A stretch of DNA of 64,000 nt from Prevotella sp. UBA4217 (lineage in GTDB: Bacteria > Bacteroidota > Bacteroidia > Bacteroidales > Bacteroidaceae): assembly GCA_002379425.1 (NCBI GenBank), contig DFTH01000012.1, forward strand, positions 45,858 through 109,857, read 5' to 3'. Positions 34,362-42,373 of the stretch are shown piece after piece. The stretch's first letter is position 1. Each line of letters begins with the position of its first letter. The translations under genes were made by a program, and so were the position numbers. The notes beneath the pieces are model-generated. The model did not search any database. It worked only from the letters and a program-made list of their open reading frames with translations, and was not told the origin of the DNA.

Positions 34362-35552
34362 TCAATTATTCCGAAAACTGATGATCCGAGGCTTCTCTTC
34401 CGTATGACTGCTACCCTGGGCCTTGCGGTCAGCCTTGCCTTTAGCCAGGATGCTGTTCCTCGAATTCTTCCGTACGTATCCTAATATCTTCTCGTTGAAT
34501 GCTTCTTCCTGGTCCTGTAGCAGTCGGATGTGAATGGGAAGTACGTAGAGGTGCTGTCTGACATCATCGCTCAGACCTTCGACAGTGGCCAGGCGGGTGG
34601 CGTCTTTCTCTGTCGTGATGATCAGTCTGGGTGATGGCATACTGTCGAAGACCTCGTTGATGCGCTGGATATCCTTTCGACTGAAGTTGTGATGGTCGGG
34701 GAAGGTCAGGGGCTGGATATGCTCCGTATAGCCCTGCAGGTCGTGGAGCATCTGCTTGGGCGAGGCGATACCGGTCAGCAGGAGGATATGCTGGTTGGCC
34801 AGGGATTCCAGGGAGACTTGGTTTCCTAGGTTTCCTAGGTTTCCTAGGGATCCTAGGGGGACTAGTTCTCCGTACTCATGGGTGGAGAAGAACAACTGCT
34901 GATAGGGGTAGAGCCTCATCGCCTTGGTGATGACACGGAACTCCATCGGCTTCAGGTCCAGTGGGCACTTGGTGACAATGACGATGTCGGCCCTGTCCTT
35001 ACTCTTGACGGGTTCGCGGAGCCTGCCAGAAGGGAGCAGTTCGTCGTAGATGATCAGACGGTGATAATCCACGAGGAGGATATTGATGCCTGGCTTCACG
35101 TAGCGGTGCTGGAAGGCATCGTCGAGCAGAACGACGTCGATGTCGTCAACGTATTCGCCGCTGGTCAGTTTGTCAATCCCTCTTGTACGCTTCTTATCGA
35201 CGGCCACGGTGATGTCGGGGAATTTCTGCATCATCTGGAAAGGCTCGTCACCGATTTCCTTCATGGTCGTATCCTTTCCGGCCAGCACGAAGCCCTTGCT
35301 CTTCCGCTTGTAGCCCCGGCTGAGTACGGCCACCTTCATCTTGTCCTTCATCAGACTGATCAGGTATTCCACGTGAGGTGTCTTGCCAGTACCGCCGACG
35401 GTGATATTACCCACGGAGATGACGGGCACCTTATAGGCGCGGCTCTTCAGGATGCCCATGTCGAAGAGCATGTTCCTGAATCCGACGCCCAGGCCGTAGA
35501 GCCAACTCAGTGGACGGAGTTTCTTGTTGATATAGATGAGGTCGCCTTCCAT
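34362..35552 (-). CDS. lpxK: Tetraacyldisaccharide 4'-kinase
   Basis: 396 residues. LpxK phosphorylates the 4' position of tetraacyldisaccharide 1-phosphate in lipid A synthesis at the inner-membrane face. The P-loop is ISVGNITVGGTGKTPHVEYL (residues ~44-63), followed by SRGYKRKSKGF, GDEPFQM and LLDDAFQHRYV (the catalytic Asp region). Residues about 230-245 (PLGSLGNLGNLGNQ) come from a 9-nt tandem repeat, discussed separately. The gene starts 4 nt after sppA and is followed by thiL. Confidence 0.93.
   Translation of the reverse strand: MEGDLIYINKKLRPLSWLYGLGVGFRNMLFDMGILKSRAYKVPVISVGNITVGGTGKTPHVEYLISLMKDKMKVAVLSRGYKRKSKGFVLAGKDTTMKEIGDEPFQMMQKFPDITVAVDKKRTRGIDKLTSGEYVDDIDVVLLDDAFQHRYVKPGINILLVDYHRLIIYDELLPSGRLREPVKSKDRADIVIVTKCPLDLKPMEFRVITKAMRLYPYQQLFFSTHEYGELVPLGSLGNLGNLGNQVSLESLANQHILLLTGIASPKQMLHDLQGYTEHIQPLTFPDHHNFSRKDIQRINEVFDSMPSPRLIITTEKDATRLATVEGLSDDVRQHLYVLPIHIRLLQDQEEAFNEKILGYVRKNSRNSILAKGKADRKAQGSSHTEEKPRIISFRNN
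34820..34858. repeat. 9-nt tandem repeat inside lpxK
   Basis: Four consecutive units of ggtttccta (the last one gggatccta) at 34820-34858, giving the coding-strand triplet repeat G-N-L / G-S-L in LpxK. As units are 9 nt, copy-number change keeps the frame. Confidence 0.85.
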
Positions 35553-35556
35553 ACGT

Positions 35557-37353
35557 TTACTTCACGCGGATGTCGTCGAGCATGCGAGCCTGGATGCGGT
35601 CTGTCGTGCTGAGGTCGCGGCGCAACTGCATCAGCGGCTCGTAGAGGTCACCCAGCAGGACGCGGAATTCCGCGTCAAGGTAACTGCTCTTGTTCTCGCT
35701 GGGCAAGAATTTATCCATCCAGTCTCCCTGTCCGGGATAGGATACGGTGTGGTACTCCTTGAGTTTGGCGAGTTCAGCGGCCTTCTTCACGGCGTCGTCA
35801 AGACTGCCGAGTTGATCGACGAGTTTGATCTTGATGGCGTCGGATGCCAGCCATACGCGACCCTGTGCGATCGAATCGACCTGTTCGGGCTTCATGCCAC
35901 GGCCCTCTGATACGATGTTGAGGAAATCCTGGTAGCCATGGTCGATATAGGTCTGCATGTGTCTCATGATGTCGTCGGTATTCTTGCCGAAGACGAGGTC
36001 TGTCTCGAAGTCAGAGTATTTGTTCGTTGTCACGCCATCGAAGGAGACACCCAGTTTGTCCTGTACCAGTCCGCCTACATTGGGAATCAGTCCGAAGATG
36101 CCGATGCTACCAGTAATGGTGGTCGGCTCGGCCACGATGTAGTTGGCAGGTGAACTGATCCAGTAGCCGCCTGAGGCTGCCGCACCGCCCATGGACACCA
36201 CGACGGGCTTCTTGCCCTTCAGTACCTTCACGGCATGACGGATCTGCTCTGAGGCCCTGGCGCTGCCGCCAGGAGAGTTGACGCGGAATACAACGGCCTT
36301 GATATCATCATCGTCGGCCAGTTTGCGCAGGTCTTCTGCCGTCTCCTTGCCCACGATGCTATGCCCGCCACCGTTGAGCAGGTTCATGGCCTCGCTGTCA
36401 ACGATCGAACCGTATGCGTAATAGACAGCGATCTTCTCTCCGTCGTCGTTCTTTTCCGACTTTACGTTGAGCATGTCAGCGAGTGTCAGTTGTGGGATGT
36501 TGTCGTCCTTTCCGAGTTTCAGGCGCTTCTTGATCTCTGCCTTGATCTCTTCGGGGAAGAGCACCTTATCGACGAGTTTGGCTTTCACATAGTCCTTGGT
36601 ATCGGCAAGGGCCATGATACTGTCACTGGCCAGTTGGTTCAGTTGCTCGGGCTTCACCTTACGGCTGGCGGCTATCTCCTTCAGCCATTGGTTCCAGATG
36701 CCATTGACCATCGCGGTGCGCTGCTCACGGTCGTATTCGCTCATGCCCGTCTGGGTGTTGGCTTCCACGGCACTCTTGTATTTGCCCACCTTGGCCACCA
36801 GGTACTTCACGCCGAGTTTGTCGTAGAGTCCCTTCATGTACTCGGTCTTAGTGCCCAGACCCTTGAAGTCGATCATGGCATGGTCGTTGATATAGATGTT
36901 GTCGGCAATCGAAGCCACATAGTAGTTGGACTGGAAATACTGGTCGGCGTATGCCACAATCCACTTGCCCCCCTGCTTGAAGTCTTTCAGGGCATCGCGC
37001 AACTGCTGGGCTGTGGCAGGTGAGTCGAATGATGCTTCGCCGCCCTCCAGGTAGATGCCCTTGATGTCGTCGTTGGCCTTGGCCTTACGGATGCTGCTGA
37101 TCAGGTCGTCAAGCCCCATGGCACTCATATCGCCCATGCTGAGGAGTGTGTTGAACGGGGAGCCTTCTTCAGCGCGCTCGTCGATGGTCCCTTCAAATTT
37201 GATGACAAACACGGAGTTCTCCTTTACCTTGGTGGAAGCGGAGTCGCTGGCAAGCATGCCCACCAATGAGATAACCAAGAAGAATCCTGTGATCAGCAGG
37301 AAAACTACAATACCACAGACCGTGGCAAACATCATTTTAAAGAACTGTTTCAT
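35557..37353 (-). CDS. sppA: Signal peptide peptidase SppA (67-kDa type)
   Basis: 598 residues, the long tandem-domain form. The N-terminal anchor is MKQFFKMMFATVCGIVVFLL; the rest is periplasmic. The N-terminal half carries the catalytic Lys (VGKYKSAVE, near residue 196) and the C-terminal half the nucleophile Ser (SMGGAAASGGYWIS, near 395), as in E. coli SppA. It digests cleaved signal peptides in the membrane. First gene of the sppA-lpxK-thiL operon; -7 TATCTTTG on the minus strand at 37385-37392. Confidence 0.95.
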   Translation of the reverse strand: MKQFFKMMFATVCGIVVFLLITGFFLVISLVGMLASDSASTKVKENSVFVIKFEGTIDERAEEGSPFNTLLSMGDMSAMGLDDLISSIRKAKANDDIKGIYLEGGEASFDSPATAQQLRDALKDFKQGGKWIVAYADQYFQSNYYVASIADNIYINDHAMIDFKGLGTKTEYMKGLYDKLGVKYLVAKVGKYKSAVEANTQTGMSEYDREQRTAMVNGIWNQWLKEIAASRKVKPEQLNQLASDSIMALADTKDYVKAKLVDKVLFPEEIKAEIKKRLKLGKDDNIPQLTLADMLNVKSEKNDDGEKIAVYYAYGSIVDSEAMNLLNGGGHSIVGKETAEDLRKLADDDDIKAVVFRVNSPGGSARASEQIRHAVKVLKGKKPVVVSMGGAAASGGYWISSPANYIVAEPTTITGSIGIFGLIPNVGGLVQDKLGVSFDGVTTNKYSDFETDLVFGKNTDDIMRHMQTYIDHGYQDFLNIVSEGRGMKPEQVDSIAQGRVWLASDAIKIKLVDQLGSLDDAVKKAAELAKLKEYHTVSYPGQGDWMDKFLPSENKSSYLDAEFRVLLGDLYEPLMQLRRDLSTTDRIQARMLDDIRVK

Positions 37354-37384
37354 ACTTAATCTAAATTATAGCCATAATTTGGCG

Positions 37385-37392
37385 CAAAGATA
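37385..37392 (-). promoter_or_regulatory. -7 element of sppA-lpxK-thiL
   Basis: Minus-strand TATCTTTG about 32 nt before the sppA ATG. The -33 region is T-rich and not a clear TTTG. Confidence 0.6.
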
Positions 37393-37525
37393 GTGCTTTT
37401 TTTTTAATCTGTCACGAGAAAATGTTGATTTCTTTGTAATTACTCCTTTTTTTTGCTTTATTTTTGCAATTCCTTTTAATCCTTGTTGACTGACAATGTG
37501 GCAGAGTGGCATCATGTAACTGGGG

Positions 37526-37543
37526 TTGGCACGGTTTTGGCAG
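37526..37543 (+). promoter_or_regulatory. Sigma-54-like promoter upstream of groES
   Basis: TTGGCACGG-TTTTGGCAG: the GG (37528-37529) and GC (37540-37541) dinucleotides are separated by exactly 10 nt, the -24/-12 geometry of sigma-54 promoters, and the first half matches TGGCACG. The expected start is about 12 nt beyond the GC, leaving a leader of ~65 nt to the groES ATG at 37620. No TAnnTTTG box is visible between 37393 and 37619 on the plus strand. Confidence 0.55.
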
Positions 37544-37619
37544 AGTGAATGGCGGAGTGGTCGGAAGACTATTCCGTAACTATATAAAACAAGGTATAAC
37601 ATTAAAATAATTAAGTATT

Positions 37620-37892
37620 ATGAACATTAAACCATTAGCAGATCGCGTGCTGGTATTGCCAGCACCGGCAGAAGAGAAAATCGGTGGTATCATCATTCCT
37701 GACACTGCCAAGGAGAAGCCCCTCCACGGTACTATCAAAGCCGTTGGTCAGGGAACCAAGGACGAACAGATGATCCTGAAAGAAGGCGACGAAGTGCTCT
37801 ACGGCAAATACAGTGGCACGGAACTCGAGTTCGAGGGTGAGAAGTACTTGATGATGCGTCAGAGCGATGTGCTCGCAGTGATTGAGAAATAA
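37620..37892 (+). CDS. groES: Co-chaperonin GroES
   Basis: 90 residues, the usual GroES size. It forms the heptameric cap of GroEL. Motifs: [11 protein letters not shown] at the start, the mobile loop around [17 protein letters not shown] (GroEL binding), then GTIKAVGQG and [21 protein letters not shown]. The start is preceded by A/T-rich DNA typical of Bacteroidetes, without a Shine-Dalgarno. groEL follows 40 nt later across a short repeat-type spacer. Confidence 0.97.
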   Translation: MNIKPLADRVLVLPAPAEEKIGGIIIPDTAKEKPLHGTIKAVGQGTKDEQMILKEGDEVLYGKYSGTELEFEGEKYLMMRQSDVLAVIEK

Positions 37893-37920
37893 TTGAAGAA
37901 TTGAAGGATTGAAAAATTGA

Positions 37921-39564
<1,644 letters not shown>

Positions 39565-39627
39565 TCAAAGAGTATTAGTGAAGGCGGCAAAATCGGTATA
39601 ATTTTGCTAAGCCAACATAACAAATTA

Positions 39628-39658
39628 GGGGATGGATAGGAAAATCCATCCCCTTTTT
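39628..39658 (+). terminator. groESL terminator
   Basis: GGGGATGGAT (39628-39637), 6-nt loop, ATCCATCCCC (39644-39653), then TTTTT; 64 nt after the groEL stop. Confidence 0.88.
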
Positions 39659-39700
39659 GGGGTATTTTTGTGCGCACACAATGATTTTTATACAAAATTA

Positions 39701-39732
39701 CTTGGAGGTTATGCAAAAAGGCCGTAACTTTG
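39701..39732 (+). promoter_or_regulatory. Promoter of candidate small RNA
   Basis: CTTG (39701-39704) 20 nt before TAACTTTG (39725-39732), immediately after the groEL terminator and pointing into a gap without any ORF. Confidence 0.6.
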
Positions 39733-39739
39733 CACTGTG

Positions 39740-39875
39740 GACGAGAATTTCCTTTTGTCTGCAAAATAGTATTAGATATTGTCGATTAAAAGATATTTTT
39801 TTGATTTGTTTTAGTAGATTAGTTTTTAAGTAGTTTGTTTTTTGGAACTGGCTGTCGGGAGACAGCCAGTTTTTC
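39740..39875 (+). ncRNA. Candidate small non-coding RNA downstream of groEL
   Basis: A promoter (39701-39732) and a strong terminator (39847-39875) delimit about 135 nt. There is no ATG in the interval and no ORF worth the name. The body is A/T-rich with long T runs and ends in the GC-rich terminator hairpin. A short leader-type transcript of the next gene is excluded because the terminator would cut it and the next plus-strand gene is 900 nt away. Neither 6S RNA nor tmRNA features were recognised. Family unknown. Confidence 0.5.
39847..39875 (+). terminator. Strong intrinsic terminator
   Basis: ACTGGCTGTC (39847-39856), loop GGGA, GACAGCCAGT (39861-39870), then TTTTT. There is no protein gene upstream of it after groEL. 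Confidence 0.88.
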
Positions 39876-39894
39876 TATATATCTGGATATCATG

Positions 39895-39927
39895 AAAAAA
39901 GGCCGGCAAGTTTCATTCTTGCCGACC
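39895..39927 (-). terminator. Minus-strand terminator
   Basis: On the minus strand CGGCAAG / CTTGCCG (39918-39924 and 39904-39910), extended by two more pairs past one mismatch, is followed by a run of six T (complement of 39895-39900). It would end transcripts from the gene remnant at 40106-40327 after they cross the two hairpin repeats. Confidence 0.7.
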
Positions 39928-39950
39928 GTCAACACATCAAATACTTATCA

Positions 39951-40097
39951 CTCACTTGACGCTGCGCGTCGAGTTCGTTCACGCTCGGCAGAGTTCATGC
40001 GAGCATGACTCTGCTCTCACTTGCTCACTCACTTGATGCTCCGCATCGAGTAGGCTCATGCTCGGGAGAGTTCATGCAAGCATGACTCTCCTCTCGC
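39951..40097. repeat. Two 70-nt direct copies of a double-hairpin repeat
   Basis: Copies at 39951-40020 and 40028-40097 align without gaps. Each has two hairpins: a small one (GACGC..GCGTC in copy 1, GATGC..GCATC in copy 2) and a larger one (CAGAG..CTCTG versus GAGAG..CTCTC, around CATGC/GCATG). The changes in the stems are compensatory. A diverged inverted copy of the second hairpin lies at about 63105-63150. Confidence 0.8.
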
Positions 40098-40105
40098 TCA
40101 ATCGC

Positions 40106-40327
40106 CTACTTCCAGGGATTCTCGAAGGCCACGGGACCGTTCTCGAGTTTCTGGCACACGATCTCCATCTCCTCGAAGTGCTCCTGACCGTCTTCCCACA
40201 TCTCCTTGTAGTGGATGCAGTAGCAGCCTGTGCCCTTCAACTGCTTCATCGTGTTGCCATCCACCGTGTTGTAGAACGTGCAGGTGAAATCGCGCGGGTC
40301 GTTCGGAGCCAGCATCCACTGCAGCAT
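40106..40327 (-). pseudogene. Small ORF, probably a 5'-truncated gene remnant
   Basis: 73 residues from the only ATG, ending QKLENGPVAFENPWK. Codon use matches the G+C-rich house style (many third-position G/C), which suggests real coding sequence. The open frame continues upstream of the ATG with plausible residues (LYSNSQ) until it runs into the inverted repeat at 40366, with no start codon and no TAnnTTTG promoter. It therefore looks like the 3' part of a gene whose 5' end was replaced by repeat DNA; a short genuine gene is the alternative. A matching minus-strand terminator lies downstream at 39895-39927. The parent family was not recognised. Confidence 0.5.
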
Positions 40328-40365
40328 CTGGCTGTTACTATATAGTTGTCTTAAGCCAAAAACAA

Positions 40366-40434
40366 GTGTCCCACCTGTCCCATCTGTCCAAGAAGGATAG
40401 TTCCCACCAGGGACAGATGGGACAGGTGGGACAC
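40366..40434. repeat. Perfect 24-bp inverted repeat
   Basis: Arms at 40366-40389 (GTGTCCCACCTGTCCC...) and 40411-40434 are exact reverse complements, spaced by 21 nt. The arms contain two tandem tgtccca-like subunits, and a partial copy (gtgggacacat) recurs at 40692-40703, beyond the 21-nt array. The structure could form a very stable cruciform or RNA hairpin but has no T-run on either side. Confidence 0.85.
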
Positions 40435-40457
40435 ATAAAAAGTGGGTAAGACCACTC

Positions 40458-40489
40458 TATATATACGCGTGCGTATATGCGCACATATA
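40458..40489. other. 32-nt alternating purine-pyrimidine tract inside a palindrome
   Basis: Every base from 40458 to 40489 alternates pyrimidine and purine, with a CG/TG-rich core. It lies within an imperfect palindrome bounded by CTCTATAT (40455-40462) and ATATAGAG (40485-40492). Such tracts are prone to Z-DNA or cruciform formation. Confidence 0.75.
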
Positions 40490-40558
40490 GAGATTTCGTC
40501 AGGTGAACAGTCGGGTGCGACATAGAAAGAGTCTTTTCTGGAATAGGAAGGCTCTTTT

Positions 40559-40690
40559 CTGAATTCCCAAGGCCTGGGAACAAAATGAGAAGGCACTTTA
40601 CGGAACTGAGGAGGCTCCTCACGTTGCTAAAGAGGCTCCTCACGTTCGTAAAGAGCCTCCTCATTTTCGTAAAGAGGCTCTTTTCTGGAG
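40559..40690. repeat. 21-nt tandem repeat array, second copy of the intergenic element
   Basis: A hairpin ttcccaaggcctgggaa (about 40562-40578) precedes 4 imperfect 21-nt units such as aggctcctcacgttgctaaag up to about 40690. Reverse-complemented, the order (array, then ttttG-t/t-CCCA..TGGGA hairpin) equals that of the 4748-4852 copy. The minus strand is open across the array, giving a 7-residue repeat ORF (e.g. RSLFSNV), as in the first copy. Confidence 0.75.
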
Positions 40691-40738
40691 AGTGGGACAC
40701 ATATTATGGGCTTAATTGCGTTAATCTTCCAAAATCGC

Positions 40739-40769
40739 TTTGCGGCGTCAGCATAATTTCGTATCTTTG
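40739..40769 (+). promoter_or_regulatory. Promoter of the kinase-RapZ fusion gene
   Basis: TTTG (40739-40742), 19-nt spacer, TATCTTTG (40762-40769). Only 8 nt separate the box from the ATG at 40778, so the mRNA leader must be extremely short. Confidence 0.7.
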
Positions 40770-40777
40770 CGGTCGAT

Positions 40778-42373
40778 ATGGAGAAACTCCTGAATTTATA
40801 TAAGGAATGGAATGGCAGTGAGCCTGCCAATGTCCAGCAGATACCTGGCGGTGGCAGCAATCGCACCTACTACCGTCTGACGGATAAGGAAGGCCAGACG
40901 GTCATTGGCGTCATTGGTACGAGTCGTGACGAGGATCATGCCTTTATCTATCTGACAGAGCACTTCAACCGTCGTAGGTTACCAGTGCCGAAGATTCTTG
41001 CGGCCAGTGACGACGAACTGCGCTATCTGCAGACAGACCTTGGCAGTACCTCCCTCTTTGATGCCATCCGCGGAGGTCGCGAGGCCGGTGGGCGCTATAC
41101 GCTCAGGGAGCAGGGACTGCTGAGGCGTACGATCAGGGAACTGCCGAACATGCAGATTCGCGGTGCCCGTGATCTCGACTTCTCGAATTGCTATCCACAG
41201 GCTGAGTTCGATGTTGACAGTGTGCTCTTCGACTTGAACTATTTCAAGTACTGTTTCCTGAAAGCCACAGAACTCGACTTCCACGAACTGAAACTGGAGG
41301 CCGACTTCCGCCTCTTTGCCAAGGACCTTACCACCGACCTTGACAATCCTGTGCCTGAAGTGGAATGCTTCTTGTATCGTGACTTCCAGGCGCGCAATGT
41401 CATGCTCGACAGTGAGGGTAATCCCTGGTTTATTGATTATCAAGGTGGTCGTAAAGGACCATATTATTACGATGTCGCTTCCTTCTTGTGGCAGGCCAGT
41501 GCTAAGTATCCTTATAAACTTCGCCGTGAACTGGTCTATGAGTATTACAACTCGCTCAAGAACTATACTGAGGTGCCACCCGTGCGCCACTTCGTCAACC
41601 GCCTCTCCCTCTTCGTACTCTTCCGTACATTACAGGTGTTGGGAGCCTACGGCTTCCGGGGCTACTTTGAGCAGAAGAAGCACTTCATAGAGTCTATCCC
41701 GCCTGCCATCCAGAATCTGCGGGAACTGATTGCCAGTTCATGGCATGGTTCCGCGGAGAAGGCGGAAACATCAACTTTCCACTATCCTTACCTGATGGAT
41801 CTGCTCCGCAGGCTGACCGAATTGCCGCAGTTTGCGCAGATAGAGGCGACGGCCAGTCGTGCAGATGGATATAAGACGACCGACTTGAATCCCTACAAGG
41901 CGCATCCCCAGGACGGACCAGCCACATTTTCCAAGTACGATGCCCAGGGACCGCTGGTAGTACGAGTCTTCAGTTTCTCATACGCCAAGGGGATTCCTGA
42001 AGATGAGAGCGGCAACGGTGGTGGCTATGTGTTTGACTGTCGCAGCACTCATAACCCCGGGCGCTATGAACCCTATAAGAAACTGACGGGACTTGACGAG
42101 CCTGTCATCCGTTTCCTTGAGGACGATGGTGAAATCCTGACATTCCTGGATTCTGTCTATAAACTGGCTGATGCCCATGTGCGCCGTTATATCCAGCGTG
42201 GCTTTACCTCCCTGATGTTCTCCTTCGGCTGTACTGGTGGACAGCACCGTAGCGTCTATTCTGCCCAGCATCTCGCAGAGCATATCCACGAGAAGTTTGG
42301 CATTGAGGTGCGCATCTGCCACCGTGAACAAGGTATCATGCAGACGCTGGATGCCCGGAAGGGGAAGGTTTAG
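40778..42373 (+). CDS. AmgK-like sugar kinase fused to RapZ C-terminal domain
   Basis: 531 residues in two parts. Residues 1-340 form an aminoglycoside-phosphotransferase-fold kinase: catalytic loop CFLYRDFQARNVML (Asp and Asn in place, His replaced by Tyr) and metal loop WFIDYQGGRKGPYYYDVASF, close to AmgK, which phosphorylates the anomeric position of MurNAc/GlcNAc in peptidoglycan recycling. Residues ~395-531 match the C-terminal domain of RapZ: CRSTHNPGRYEPYKKLTGLD and FGCTGGQHRSVYSAQHLAEH. RapZ's N-terminal P-loop NTPase is absent. As RapZ-C senses glucosamine 6-phosphate, the fusion may be a feedback-controlled amino-sugar kinase. A MurU-like partner lies 12 kb away at 54792. Its stop overlaps the convergent PAP2 gene by 4 nt. 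Confidence 0.85.
   Translation: MEKLLNLYKEWNGSEPANVQQIPGGGSNRTYYRLTDKEGQTVIGVIGTSRDEDHAFIYLTEHFNRRRLPVPKILAASDDELRYLQTDLGSTSLFDAIRGGREAGGRYTLREQGLLRRTIRELPNMQIRGARDLDFSNCYPQAEFDVDSVLFDLNYFKYCFLKATELDFHELKLEADFRLFAKDLTTDLDNPVPEVECFLYRDFQARNVMLDSEGNPWFIDYQGGRKGPYYYDVASFLWQASAKYPYKLRRELVYEYYNSLKNYTEVPPVRHFVNRLSLFVLFRTLQVLGAYGFRGYFEQKKHFIESIPPAIQNLRELIASSWHGSAEKAETSTFHYPYLMDLLRRLTELPQFAQIEATASRADGYKTTDLNPYKAHPQDGPATFSKYDAQGPLVVRVFSFSYAKGIPEDESGNGGGYVFDCRSTHNPGRYEPYKKLTGLDEPVIRFLEDDGEILTFLDSVYKLADAHVRRYIQRGFTSLMFSFGCTGGQHRSVYSAQHLAEHIHEKFGIEVRICHREQGIMQTLDARKGKV

Noticed and set aside
40338..40700. 120-codon minus-strand ORF over the second 21-nt array
   Set aside because: Same reason; the protein would be repeat-derived and its end lies in the inverted repeat.
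39565..40777. CRISPR array
   Set aside because: The repeats are two copies of a 70-nt unit and a contiguous 21-nt array without unique spacers, and no cas genes are present.
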